Origin: Gemmataceae bacterium
Lineage (GTDB): Bacteria; Planctomycetota; Planctomycetia; Gemmatales; Gemmataceae
Assembly (NCBI GenBank): GCA_022616435.1
Contig: JAKEET010000094.1
Location: 1-64,000 of the forward strand
Length of the DNA stretch: 64,000 nt
Reading direction: 5' to 3'
The translations under genes were made by a program, and so were the position numbers. The notes under the pieces are model-generated. The model had not been told where the DNA came from. It saw only the letters and a program-made list of their open reading frames with translations, and did not search any database. How positions within the stretch are numbered: position 1 is the stretch's first letter; the number at the start of each line of letters is the position of its first letter. This document shows, piece by piece, positions 42,961-51,980 of this stretch.

Positions 42961-45900
42961 GCCGGGCCTCCCGCGTCGTCGTCGCTCAGCACCGGCCGGC
43001 CGTACGTGTTGTCGAGGCAGATGGGGGCCAGGTCCTCCGCGTACTCCGGCACGGGGTCGTAAACCGGCGGCCAGAAGACACCGCTCGCGATCTGGCGAAC
43101 CACCGCCCGGGCCACGTCCTCGGCATCGGCCAGGACGATCTCATCCCACTCGGCCACGGCGACCGCGGTTTCCTCGAGCTTCTTCGGGATGTTGAAGTAA
43201 CCAAGCTGGATGGACGCGGCCGCCGGCAGCTTGAGCCGGCGATCGCGGCACAAGAGGCGATACAGCGGCAACTGCAGGTCGATCCAGCCCTTGCGGTCGC
43301 GATCCGCGCTGTCGGCGTCGAGCCGGACCAGGTTGCCGGCGGCATCGACGAGCCAACCCTTCCGGTCGCGGTGTGTCTGGTCCGGCTTCTCGGCGCTGTC
43401 GGCGGTCTTGTAGTCGAGGATGCGAATCGTACTGGTCGTCTCGTGGAAGTCGATGCGGTCGATCCGCCCGACCAGGCTGACCGCGGCGCCGCCCACCGGG
43501 AATGGAACTTCCAGCTCGGCGCGCTTCGTGTGGTCCTCGTCGTGCTGGTCGTCTTCCACATGGATGATCCGCCAACCCGTCCGGGCCAGCTCCACCTGGC
43601 AGCTCGCGAACGTGCGCAGCCGCTGCCGTGCTTGTTCCAGTTGCAAACGAATCGCCGGCCGACGCTGGTCCGGTCCGTACACCTTCCACGCCTGCGCCAG
43701 CAGCTCCGCATCCAGGAATTCGAAGATTTGTTCCGGCCGGTCGCTGTCGCGCAGATCGGGGGCCGCCTTGCCGAACGCCCCCAGCACCCGATGCAGCAGG
43801 TTGCCGAAGGCCTTGCCGTCCAGCTCGCGCGCGGCATCGTCGATCGCCTCGATCTTGCGAACGTGCCGCAAGTAGTACCGGTACGGACATGCCAGGTACG
43901 CCTTGAAGCGCGTGACGGAAATGCGCTCGGGCCGGTTCCAATCCGTCGGCTTGGGCGCCTTGAACGCGGACTCGGCCGGAATCGTGCCCTCCGGCGCCAG
44001 GAGCAACCGGCGCGGTCCGGCGGGCGCCTGCGGCTCTCCGAAAAACCGCCGGGCCCGGTCGACAAGCTGGTCGTCGGGGCAGGCGAACAACAGTCGGCTG
44101 GGCTGCAGGGGATCGTTCCGCGTGTCGCGCCGTCCGAAGACCACGCGGAGCTCCGGGCGCGCGTGGCACAACACGCTCGTCGCATAGGCGTCGCGGGCAT
44201 AGCGGCGCTCGTTGTGGAGCAGGTTCAGCTCGCGGCGCAGTCGGTTCGGCAGAAAGGCGTCGGCCCCGGTCGATTTGGGGACAAACCCCTCGTTGAACGA
44301 CGTCACTACCAGCCCTTGCGAATCATCCAGCGGCAATTCCAGCCAGCCGAGAATCTCGACCGCGTCCGGCTCGGCCGGCGGCGGCAGATACTCCTCGCCC
44401 AGCGGGCCCATCGCGATCCGAAAAGCGTCGGCGGCTGACAGCGGCGCCGTGTCGAGCGCCTCCGGCGCCGCCTGCAATCGCTCGCACTCGTTCAACAGCT
44501 TGGACAGCGTCCGGTGCAAAACTTCGTCGGCCGGCCTATCCAGAACGAGCTCGCGGTCGCCGTACACGGTGTCGAGCAGCTCACGAAAGACTTGAGCCCA
44601 GCGGCGCAGCGGATGCTCTCCCGCGGCGGCCGCCAGCCATTGTTCGATTGCCGTGAGGGCGGGCGCCAGGTCGGGCCATGCCGTGGAGTTGGCGAACGCG
44701 ATGCTGCCGCGCATCCGACTGGGAAGATGCTCGTTGTAGAACCGATCCAGTTGCGCGGGGAGGGACTGCGCCCGCGGCGGGGATCCTTGGAGCTTGCCGG
44801 CGCCCGACCCCCAGGATTCGCTGCGCTCATCCTGGGGCTTGCCGACTGACTCCTGACTTCTGACCTCTGACTTCTGACCTCGGACCTCGGACTTCTGTTT
44901 CCCCAGCCACTCTTCGACGTCCGGGTGGCGCACGAGTGCGGCCAAGTCTTCGTAACGTCGCCCGCCGGCGAACTCGGCTGCCGCGGCCAGCAATCGAAAA
45001 GGCCCTGCTTCCGCGAGCCGCGCGCCTTCCACCCAGCGCGCCCTCACGCCGCACTGTTGCAGTTGCCGTTGCAACGACGGCACCAGCGCTTCGTCCGGCA
45101 CTCCAATCACCACCTCGTCGGATCGAAATCGGCCGCCCAGCTCCGCCAGCCAATCCGTGACCGCGTCGGCTTGCTGCTCGGGGTCGCCCACCTGGCGAAG
45201 CTGTTCGTCGCGCAGCGGAACGGACGCGTCGCTCCACGCCTCCGGAATCAGACAGCCGTGCTTGTCGAAGCGGTTGGAAAAGTCCTCCGGCGCCACGACG
45301 TAGGCCGTGACCTTGTCGGCCACCTGGTCGAGCATCTGCCGGAGCGTCGTGTTCAGATCGACGGTGCCGAGCAGGATGACGTCGGACTCGGTATTGACCT
45401 CGCGAAACTCGATGGCCTTCAGCCGCGCGGTCTGGATGTCCCACAAGAGCTGCTGATCGAGCAGCAGCAAGTAGCGGCGCTGAAGTTCCGCGAGTGTCTT
45501 CCAGCGGGCCGACTCGTTGAACGTGTCGAGCCTGGGACCGTGCTTCACCACCGCGGCGAAGTCGAGCCCGTCGGCGGCCAGTTCGCGGTGCAGGCCGCGA
45601 AGTGCCTTGGCCAGCTCCAGCCAGCGCAACGTGTCGCCGGCGGCGGGGGGATGCGGCGCCAGGTGCTGACGCTGCGTCGCCGGCAGGTCGCGCAGGACCG
45701 ACGCCCACGCCAGGTCCTGGACAATGTCGGTCGCAAACGGGAGCTTGGGCGTATACAGCATCTCCGGAAGTTTGCCTTCGGTGACGACTTCAGGAGGGGT
45801 GAAGCGAAGGTGTTCGTCTTCGGCAAGATAGGCGAGCAGTTCCTGCAAGCGGCGGCCGGCGCGCTGGCCGGGCACGACCACGATCACCCGGCCTAGATCC

Positions 45901-46019
45901 AGCGTGTTGCCCTGCCGATAGCGGCCCCAAAGCCGGCGCGCAGCCTCAGGCAACGCGGGAGTGCTCCAGCCTAGAAATTCACGGCGAATGCATTCGAACA
46001 GGGGACAATCCATGCCCAT
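42957..46019 (-). CDS. addB: AddB-type helicase/nuclease subunit (1020 aa)
   Basis: The front half is a helicase-like region without Walker A (VIVVVPGQRAGRRLQELLAY at about residues 44-63). The end is a PD-(D/E)XK nuclease: RISVTRFKAYLACPYRYYLR, GNLLHRVLGAFGKAAP, GRIDRIDFHETTSTIRILDY with the DYKTAD catalytic piece, and LQLPLYRLLC. The three C-terminal cysteines of the AddB iron-sulfur cluster are not visible; only CPYRYY is present. Residues about 373-405 (QKSEVRGQKSEVRSQE) derive from a dispersed repeat inserted in frame. Overlaps addA by four bases. Start ATG 46019; an earlier start is excluded by its own repeat-free N-terminus and by a nearby stop. Confidence 0.85.
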   Translation of the reverse strand: MGMDCPLFECIRREFLGWSTPALPEAARRLWGRYRQGNTLDLGRVIVVVPGQRAGRRLQELLAYLAEDEHLRFTPPEVVTEGKLPEMLYTPKLPFATDIVQDLAWASVLRDLPATQRQHLAPHPPAAGDTLRWLELAKALRGLHRELAADGLDFAAVVKHGPRLDTFNESARWKTLAELQRRYLLLLDQQLLWDIQTARLKAIEFREVNTESDVILLGTVDLNTTLRQMLDQVADKVTAYVVAPEDFSNRFDKHGCLIPEAWSDASVPLRDEQLRQVGDPEQQADAVTDWLAELGGRFRSDEVVIGVPDEALVPSLQRQLQQCGVRARWVEGARLAEAGPFRLLAAAAEFAGGRRYEDLAALVRHPDVEEWLGKQKSEVRGQKSEVRSQESVGKPQDERSESWGSGAGKLQGSPPRAQSLPAQLDRFYNEHLPSRMRGSIAFANSTAWPDLAPALTAIEQWLAAAAGEHPLRRWAQVFRELLDTVYGDRELVLDRPADEVLHRTLSKLLNECERLQAAPEALDTAPLSAADAFRIAMGPLGEEYLPPPAEPDAVEILGWLELPLDDSQGLVVTSFNEGFVPKSTGADAFLPNRLRRELNLLHNERRYARDAYATSVLCHARPELRVVFGRRDTRNDPLQPSRLLFACPDDQLVDRARRFFGEPQAPAGPRRLLLAPEGTIPAESAFKAPKPTDWNRPERISVTRFKAYLACPYRYYLRHVRKIEAIDDAARELDGKAFGNLLHRVLGAFGKAAPDLRDSDRPEQIFEFLDAELLAQAWKVYGPDQRRPAIRLQLEQARQRLRTFASCQVELARTGWRIIHVEDDQHDEDHTKRAELEVPFPVGGAAVSLVGRIDRIDFHETTSTIRILDYKTADSAEKPDQTHRDRKGWLVDAAGNLVRLDADSADRDRKGWIDLQLPLYRLLCRDRRLKLPAAASIQLGYFNIPKKLEETAVAVAEWDEIVLADAEDVARAVVRQIASGVFWPPVYDPVPEYAEDLAPICLDNTYGRPVLSDDDAGGPA
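44809..44902 (-). repeat. Dispersed repeats inserted in frame within addB
   Basis: Two repeat types abut. One is an inverted repeat with arms ccccaggat (44809-44817) and atcctgggg (44829-44837). The other is a series of 6-7-base units (ctgactcctgacttctgac, then ctctgacttctgacctcgg) at about 44846-44895. Both are the dispersed kinds common in planctomycete intergenic DNA. Translated, they give QKSEVRGQKSEVRSQES and KPQDERSESWGSG with no stop. Confidence 0.85.
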
Positions 46020-46047
46020 TCATTGTACAGGCGAACAGATGCCGATC

Positions 46048-47931
46048 CTATCTGGCCCCGCCCCAAATCCGGACAACGTTGTCCTGGCCGCTCGACAGCG
46101 CCATCCGCCCGTCGCGGGAGAAGGTCACGAACCAGACTTGATCGCGATGGCCTTCGAGGACCCGCAACTGCTCGCCGGCCACCACGTCCCACAGCCGCAC
46201 GGTGTGGTCCTGCCCCGCCGACAGTGCCCGCCGGCCGTCCGGCGAAAAGGCGACGCTGTGAACGTAGCCCCGGTGTGCCTCGAGAGTCGCGATCGATTCG
46301 CCGGTCTCCAGATTCCACAAGCGCAGCGTCTTGTCGGTGCTCCCTGACAGGGCCCGGCGGCCTTCCGGCGAGAACGCCACGCTCAGCACCGTGTCCTTGT
46401 GGCCGGTCATTCTCTTGAGCTCATCCCCGGTTTCAACGTTCCACAGCCGGACGGTCTTGTCGAGGCTGGCCGACAGCGCGCGTTTGCCGTCCGGCGACAG
46501 GGCGACGCACCAGACGAAGTGGCCGTGCCCTTTGAAGGTCCGCTCTTCCTTTCCGGTGGCGAGGTTCCAGAGCCGGACGAGCTTGTCATCGCCGCCGGAG
46601 AGGACGAAGCGGCCGTCCTGCGAGAACACGACGCTGCGGACGTAGTCGTCATGGTTGAAGCGGCGCGTTTCGCGGCCGGTCGCCAGGTCCCAGATGCGGA
46701 CGCTGCCGTCGAACCCGCCCGAAGCGATGCGCCGGCCGTCCGGCGCGAACGCGGCGCACCAGACGCGGCCGCTGTGGCCGTCGAGGCGGCGCAGCTCCTT
46801 GCCGGTCTTCGTGTCCCAGACACGCAGGCTGCCGTCGGCGCTGGCGGACACGGCCTTCTTGCCGTCCGGCGAAAAGGCCCCGCCGTACACCGGCGCAAAA
46901 TGACCTTCGCACTTCTTGTGCTCGGCGACGATTTCACCGACGCGCAGCTCCGCCGGCAGCAAGTCATTCGTGGCTTGCAAGCGGCGCTCGATGTCGGCCG
47001 GCCGCACGGCTTCCTCGGGAATCGCCAGCGCCTTGAGGTACCACTGGTACGAGCGCAACAGCGCCTGCGGCCGCATGTTGTCCGGGAGCGATTTGGCGTA
47101 CAGGTGCCAGCTGTCGCCGGCCTTCAAGCAAGCCTTCGCGCCCCGGACGTCACTGGCTTGCGCGTCTTCGTCCGCCGTGGCCAGGTCGGCGAGCGGGCCG
47201 TTGCCTTTGACCAAAAGCGGCAGGCCGCGTTCCCAGTTGCCCTTGATCAGCGCGTGATACTTGCCCATCTCGAGGTTGGCGGTCGGATCGGCGGGGTTGG
47301 CGGCGAGCTTCTCCGCGAACGGTCGCCAGCGGGCGTATTCCTTCTGAAGCGCGGCCACTTCCTCCTGCCGCTTGCGAATGCTCGACACGAGCGGCACATT
47401 CCGCAACCGCTTGCCCGCGGCCGCGGCGGTGTCGAGGAGCTGCAGGCCGGCGGGAAAATCGTCCAGGGCAAGCGCATCTTCCAGCAGCACCAGCGCGCTG
47501 TCGACGACCGTTTGATAGGCGTCCGGGGTGCTGCTCGCCTTGCTGGCGATGCCGAGGGCGTCGATCTTCAGGCTGAACACGTCCTTGGCGGGAACCTGGA
47601 AGCTGTGGGCGAGCTCTTCAATGGCCAGCAACGCCGTCGGCCCGTCGCCGCTTTCGGAGGCCAGCTTGCGGGCGTACGTGAACAGTTGATAGCGGGCGGC
47701 GATGAGGTCGGTGGTGTCCTTGCCCTCTTGCAGCAACGTCTGCGCGAGGCGGACCTTGGCGATGGGATCGCTCGTCGCGCGTTTGAATTCGTCCCCGTAC
47801 AGCTCCCGGATCAACGCCTCGGCTTTGCCGAGCTCGCCCGGCGGTGGGATCGGCAGCTTGCGCTCCTGGGCGCCAAGCTGGCTGGCGGATAGAAGCAGTA
47901 GCGTTCCGAACACGAAGGGCCGGCGTTTCAT
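46048..47931 (-). CDS. Exported WD40 beta-propeller protein (627 aa)
   Basis: A signal peptide (residues 1-22 from ATG 47931, MKRRPFVFGTLLLLSASQL) is followed by a helical N-terminal half of about 320 residues containing LAANPADPTANLEMGKYHAL. Seven WD40 repeats then close a propeller: each carries AFSPDGKKAVSASADGSLRVWD-like sequence, the last ending DNVVRIWGG. A start at 47940 is also possible. Such planctomycete proteins are secreted scaffolds with unknown partners. Confidence 0.88.
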   Translation of the reverse strand: MKRRPFVFGTLLLLSASQLGAQERKLPIPPPGELGKAEALIRELYGDEFKRATSDPIAKVRLAQTLLQEGKDTTDLIAARYQLFTYARKLASESGDGPTALLAIEELAHSFQVPAKDVFSLKIDALGIASKASSTPDAYQTVVDSALVLLEDALALDDFPAGLQLLDTAAAAGKRLRNVPLVSSIRKRQEEVAALQKEYARWRPFAEKLAANPADPTANLEMGKYHALIKGNWERGLPLLVKGNGPLADLATADEDAQASDVRGAKACLKAGDSWHLYAKSLPDNMRPQALLRSYQWYLKALAIPEEAVRPADIERRLQATNDLLPAELRVGEIVAEHKKCEGHFAPVYGGAFSPDGKKAVSASADGSLRVWDTKTGKELRRLDGHSGRVWCAAFAPDGRRIASGGFDGSVRIWDLATGRETRRFNHDDYVRSVVFSQDGRFVLSGGDDKLVRLWNLATGKEERTFKGHGHFVWCVALSPDGKRALSASLDKTVRLWNVETGDELKRMTGHKDTVLSVAFSPEGRRALSGSTDKTLRLWNLETGESIATLEAHRGYVHSVAFSPDGRRALSAGQDHTVRLWDVVAGEQLRVLEGHRDQVWFVTFSRDGRMALSSGQDNVVRIWGGAR

Positions 47932-48070
47932 GGTGGACATTCCCGGGTGAAGAGTCAAGTTCCGAAGCAGTCTCAGGGCGCGAGCACAGGTTGTCAAGCG
48001 TTATTGTGGCTGTCGGAGCCGGCGATGGACAGGATGCGGCGAGCGCGAAACGGCAAGCCGCGGGATTCGG

Positions 48071-48871
48071 TCAGCGCGAGTCGCACCCGCCCCGAAAAAT
48101 GTCCACGAGAGCGCCGTGGAGGGGGCCGTTGGTCGCCAGCGCATCGGGCGTGTACGGATCGTATGGCGAACCGTCGATGTTCGTGACCGTGCCCCCCGCC
48201 TCGCGCACCAGCACCGTCGCGCCCGCCACATCCCACACGTGATTGTCGAACGCGAAGTAACCGTCGAAACGGCCCGCGGCGACGTAGGCCATGTTGAGCG
48301 CCGTCGAACCGGTGCGGCGCAGCGAACGGGCGCGGAATGAGAAGTAGCGCCACCACTCCAGAGTCTGTTCGTGGCCGCGCATGTCGGGCGGAAACCCGGT
48401 GGCGAGCAGGGCCTCGTCCAGCCGCTGGGCGCGGCTGGTCTGCAGGCGGCGCTGATTCAGCCAGGCCCCGTGCCCCTTGGCGGCGGCGAACATCTCCTGG
48501 CGCGACGGATCGAGAATGGCGCCGACGACCAGCTCGCCCGCGACCTGCAAGCCGATCGAGATACAGTAGAGCGGGCAGTCGTGGACGTAGTTCGTGGTGC
48601 CGTCGATCGGGTCAACAATCCACGTCGGCGGCGCCTCCGCGCCGGGGCGACGATCGGCGGTAAAACCTTCCTCGCCGAGAAAGCCGTGCGTCGGGAAGCG
48701 TTGCGCGAGGTATTCCTGGATCGTGTGCTGCGAGGCCAGGTCGGCATCGGTGACCAGATCGGCCCGGCCCTTTTCACGCACCACGAATTTTTCCCGCCAA
48801 TCCTCCACCACCACCGCGGCCCGGCGGGCCGCTTCCTTGGCGGCGTCGAGATAGTCCAGTAATGGATCCAT
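48071..48871 (-). CDS. Inositol monophosphatase family protein (266 aa)
   Basis: Metal-binding motifs are LGEEGF, WIVDPIDGTTNYVHDCP, and HVWDVAGATVLVREAGG, the signature of the IMPase/FBPase superfamily. SuhB-type enzymes dephosphorylate myo-inositol 1-phosphate or 3'-phosphoadenosine derivatives. Start ATG 48871 gives MDPLLDYLDAAKEAARRAAV; a longer upstream frame to 48946 is not supported. It lies 79 bases downstream of hemH on the same strand. Confidence 0.9.
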   Translation of the reverse strand: MDPLLDYLDAAKEAARRAAVVVEDWREKFVVREKGRADLVTDADLASQHTIQEYLAQRFPTHGFLGEEGFTADRRPGAEAPPTWIVDPIDGTTNYVHDCPLYCISIGLQVAGELVVGAILDPSRQEMFAAAKGHGAWLNQRRLQTSRAQRLDEALLATGFPPDMRGHEQTLEWWRYFSFRARSLRRTGSTALNMAYVAAGRFDGYFAFDNHVWDVAGATVLVREAGGTVTNIDGSPYDPYTPDALATNGPLHGALVDIFRGGCDSR

Positions 48872-48950
48872 GATGTCATTCCCGCACCGCCGCTCGCGGC
48901 TTAGCGCTGGCGACTGCGCCTTCGAACGCCAGGCCGCAAGCGGCAAGAAG

Positions 48951-49976
48951 CTAAAGCCACCCCTGTCCCTCCTCCACGATCAGCCGCCGCATCGCCTCGA
49001 TCCATTGCGGATGATCGTTCAGGCACGGGCACGCGTGCAACGTCTCGCCCCCGGCGGCGCGAAAGAGCGCGCTCGACTCGTGGCCGATCTCGTCCACCGT
49101 TTCCAGGCAGTCGGCGGTGAAGCCCGGCATCGCCGCGAACACGCGCCGCACCCCCTTCCGCGCCAGCTCCTGGAGCACGTCGTCGGTGTACGGCCTCAGC
49201 CATTCGTCGCGGCCGAACAGCGACTGAAACGATTGCGTCCAGCGCTCCCGCGGCCAGCCGAGCCGGTCGATCAACAGGGCCGTGGTGCGCTCGACGTGGC
49301 TGGGATACGGATCGCCGGCCTGCGCGTACTTGACCGGGATGCCGTGGAAGCTCAACAGATAATGATCCGGCTGCCAGGCCAGTTTCCTCAAGTCATCGTT
49401 GATCACCGCGGCGACGGCGTCGATGTACGCCGGATGCTCGTAGTAGGGCGGCACGATCCGCAGGGCCGGGACACGGCGTTGCTTCATGAGCGCCTGGAAC
49501 AGCGCGTCGGTCGCGGACGCGGTGGTCGTCGCCGAATACTGCGGATACATGGGGAGCACGATGAGCCGCAGGGCGCCGCCGCGGATCAGGTCATCGACGA
49601 CCCCGGCGACGGGCGGATTGCCGACTTGCATGCCGAAGCGGACCGGGATGTCGGGGAAACAGGCCTGCAACAGCTCGGTCTGCCGCCGCGTCCAGTGCAA
49701 CAGCGGCGAGCCGGTCTTCGGGTCCCAGATGCGCTGATACTTGGCGGCGGATTGGGCCGGCCGGCGCGGCAGGATGAACAGGTTGAGGATGAAGCGCCAC
49801 TTCCAACTGGCCGCCGTCTCGATCACCCGCGGATCGCTGAGAAATTGCTTGAGATACGGACGCAGCGCTTGGGGGGTCGGAGCGTCCGGCGTGCCGAGCT
49901 GAACGAGCAGGATGCCGAGCCCGCGCGGCGCGGCGCGCGGGCCTGGAACCGACGATTGGCCTACTTCTTTTTGCAC
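48951..49976 (-). CDS. hemH: Ferrochelatase (341 aa)
   Basis: The enzyme inserts Fe2+ into protoporphyrin IX or a coproporphyrin. The start is GTG 49976, seven bases after AAGGAAGGA, inside the last 16 bases of the ferredoxin gene; longer frames upstream duplicate the ferredoxin frame's DNA and are not supported. Family motifs: GILLVQLGTPDAPTPQALRP, YLLSFHGIPVKYAQAGDPYP with the catalytic His, FQSLFGRDEWLRPYTDDVL with the Glu region, and PGFTADCLETVDEIGHE. Length is normal. Coupling to a ferredoxin may reflect redox or iron delivery. Confidence 0.93.
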   Translation of the reverse strand: MQKEVGQSSVPGPRAAPRGLGILLVQLGTPDAPTPQALRPYLKQFLSDPRVIETAASWKWRFILNLFILPRRPAQSAAKYQRIWDPKTGSPLLHWTRRQTELLQACFPDIPVRFGMQVGNPPVAGVVDDLIRGGALRLIVLPMYPQYSATTTASATDALFQALMKQRRVPALRIVPPYYEHPAYIDAVAAVINDDLRKLAWQPDHYLLSFHGIPVKYAQAGDPYPSHVERTTALLIDRLGWPRERWTQSFQSLFGRDEWLRPYTDDVLQELARKGVRRVFAAMPGFTADCLETVDEIGHESSALFRAAGGETLHACPCLNDHPQWIEAMRRLIVEEGQGWL

Positions 49977-50269
49977 CCCGGTCCTTCCTTGGCGTCGCCC
50001 TTCTCGGTGATGTGTCCCTCGCCCGCCGACTTGAGGGCCGTCGACTTCTCGGCGTTCATCGGCGTGTAATGCTGCCACTGCGCCGGCACGTTGGCTTCGG
50101 CGAAGATCGCCTCCACCGGGCATTCCGGCACGCACGCTTCACAGTCGATGCAGTCGGCCGGGTCGATGTACAGCATCATGTCGTCCTGGTAGAAGCACTC
50201 CACCGGACACACGGCCACGCAATCGGTGTACTTGCAGTCGTAGCACGGTTCGCAAACGGTGTGCGTCAT
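49961..50269 (-). CDS. fdxA: FdxA-type 7Fe-8S ferredoxin (102 aa)
   Basis: From ATG 50269 the protein reads MTHTVCEPCYDCKYTDCVAV and CPVECFYQDDMMLYIDPADC, the FdxA N-terminus; a second cluster motif CIDCEACVPECPVEAIF follows. The arrangement matches 7Fe-8S ferredoxins with one [3Fe-4S] and one [4Fe-4S] cluster. A Lys-rich C-terminal tail (EGPGCKKK) follows. It overlaps hemH by 16 bases. Electron-transfer role is known for the family. Confidence 0.92.
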   Translation of the reverse strand: MTHTVCEPCYDCKYTDCVAVCPVECFYQDDMMLYIDPADCIDCEACVPECPVEAIFAEANVPAQWQHYTPMNAEKSTALKSAGEGHITEKGDAKEGPGCKKK

Positions 50270-50673
50270 TGGTCCCACCCAATTCCAGCCCGAGGTCTGG
50301 AAAAACGCAATGGATCAGGCTCACCACGGGTTGAGCCGCTGATTTGGCATGTCTACCAGTAATCCCTAGCGACCGGCGCGGCAAATGTCCAGGGGAGACG
50401 GCGCCCAGGGTGTCGCCTTTCGCTTGGCGAAAGAGCGGCCTTCGCGGAGCGAACAACACTCCCGGGCAGGCGCCCGGACTCCCCGCCAACCCGGCAACCT
50501 GCGGCGCTTGCCTGGTCGAAGCGGGCGCGGCAAACACGCCTTCTCTGCATTTTGACTACACGATACAATGTCACTCGCAATTCAACTGTCCGCAGGGTTG
50601 ACGTGCAGGAAGGCGAACCCGTCCGTCGATACTGACGGACGAACCCGCAGCCCCGATCCGGAAGGAAGAGTTC
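50270..50673. other. Intergenic region with a dispersed hairpin
   Basis: About 400 bases between the divergent fdxA and DUF1573 genes, with no convincing gene. A perfect hairpin ctttcgcttggcgaaag lies at 50417-50433 and the following ccttcgcggagcgaa belongs to a repeat type seen in planctomycete genomes. The rest, including 50434-50560, is proline-rich when translated and looks non-coding. Promoters for both flanking genes should be here. Confidence 0.55.
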
Positions 50674-51669
50674 ATGCGCAAGGCCGTAATCGCCCTGGTG
50701 ACCTTGATCGCGGCGGCAGACGGGGCCGCCGCCCAGACCGCCTGGGCGAACAAGCTGTTCGGCAACAGCTTGACCCACGATTTCGGCACGGTCGCCCGCG
50801 GCGCCCGGCTCAAGCACACCTTCACGATGACCAACATCTACAAGGTGCCGCTGCAGATCACCCACGTCGGCGTCGAGTGCGGCTGCGTCTCGGCCGCGCC
50901 GACCACCAAGCTTCTCCAGCCCAGCGAAACCGCCCAGTTCCACGTCAACATGGACGCCGCCCGGTTCAGCGGCGCCAAGACGGTCAGGATCCACATCACC
51001 GTCGGACCGGAGTTCGTGTCCACGGCGACCCTGGCGGTCAGCGCCTTTGCCCGCCAGGACGTGGTGTTCAATCCCGGTGAGATCGATTTCGGCTCCGTCG
51101 CCAAGGGCCAGTCGCCGACCCGGTTCATCGACGTCGAGCACGCCGGCAACGCCCATTGGCGGGTCAGCGAGATCGTGAAGAACGCCGCCGCCCCCTTCGA
51201 CCTGAAGGTCGAGCAACTGCCGCAAAAGGTCAGCAGCTACGTGACGGTCGGCTATCGCATCTTCGCGACGGTCAAGCCGAACGCCGCGCCGGGCGCGTTC
51301 AAGCAAGAAATCCTGCTCAAGACCAACGACCCGCAAGCCTCGGTCATCACCTTTCACATCGGCGGCAGCATCCGGACCTCGCTCAACGTGGCCCCCAACC
51401 CGGTCAACTTCGGCAGCCTGAAGGCCGGCGAGGCGGAAACGACGCGGATCGTCGTCGGGTCCGGAGGCCGTCCCTTCCGCATCGTGGCCATCGACGGTCT
51501 CGAAGAAGGCTGGACCATGCCGATTCCCGATCGTTCGGTCGCGACCCACATCCTGGAGCTGCGCGTGCAACCGCGCGTCGCCGGCCCGCTGCGCAAGCAG
51601 ATCACCCTGCGCACCGATCTGGACAACGAGGCGGCGACGGTGACGGTGGAAGGGACGGTTGCGCCGTGA
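50674..51669 (+). CDS. Exported DUF1573 protein with repeated Ig-like modules (331 aa)
   Basis: ATG 50674 is preceded by AAGGAAG. Residues 1-20 form a signal peptide (ADGAAA). At least three DUF1573-type beta modules follow, starting at HDFGTVARGARLKHTFTM, then IDFGSVAKGQSPTRFIDV and VNFGSLKAGEAETTRIVV. The first has VECGCVSA with a paired Cys. These modules are common in planctomycete surface proteins with unknown ligands. No catalytic residues are seen. Confidence 0.85.
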   Translation: MRKAVIALVTLIAAADGAAAQTAWANKLFGNSLTHDFGTVARGARLKHTFTMTNIYKVPLQITHVGVECGCVSAAPTTKLLQPSETAQFHVNMDAARFSGAKTVRIHITVGPEFVSTATLAVSAFARQDVVFNPGEIDFGSVAKGQSPTRFIDVEHAGNAHWRVSEIVKNAAAPFDLKVEQLPQKVSSYVTVGYRIFATVKPNAAPGAFKQEILLKTNDPQASVITFHIGGSIRTSLNVAPNPVNFGSLKAGEAETTRIVVGSGGRPFRIVAIDGLEEGWTMPIPDRSVATHILELRVQPRVAGPLRKQITLRTDLDNEAATVTVEGTVAP

Positions 51670-51692
51670 TCCCTTCCGCAGGTCCGCGAACA

Positions 51693-51977
51693 TCAGTTCG
51701 TCACGAGCGACCGCGGCGGCGACTTTCGAATGAAATTGGCAATCGCCTCATCATGGTATTGTGATGCGAGGCTATCAAGTACATGGAATGCGCATGGGGC
51801 TAGAAGCTCAACTCCCAACAAGTTTCCCTGGGAATCATAATCAGCGTTGGCGCGACCTTCCGCAAGTTCCACGGTTTCGCTGACGTCGCCATCGCGGACT
51901 TGGAGATACGCCGCCAGGACTTCGCCGGTCTCGTCATCAAACTCAGTAAGCAGCTGGAATTTCGGTTTCGCGCTCAT
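51693..51977 (-). CDS. DUF2283-family protein (94 aa)
   Basis: The sequence MSAKPKFQLLTEFDDETGEV, AAYLQVRDGDVSETVELAEG and NADYDSQGNLLGVELL matches the DUF2283 fold, a small beta-rich domain often encoded beside DUF4258 genes. It starts three bases after the DUF4258 stop on the same strand. The pairing resembles toxin-antitoxin modules; its role as antitoxin is not proven. Confidence 0.75.
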   Translation of the reverse strand: MSAKPKFQLLTEFDDETGEVLAAYLQVRDGDVSETVELAEGRANADYDSQGNLLGVELLAPCAFHVLDSLASQYHDEAIANFIRKSPPRSLVTN

Positions 51978-51980
51978 GGT

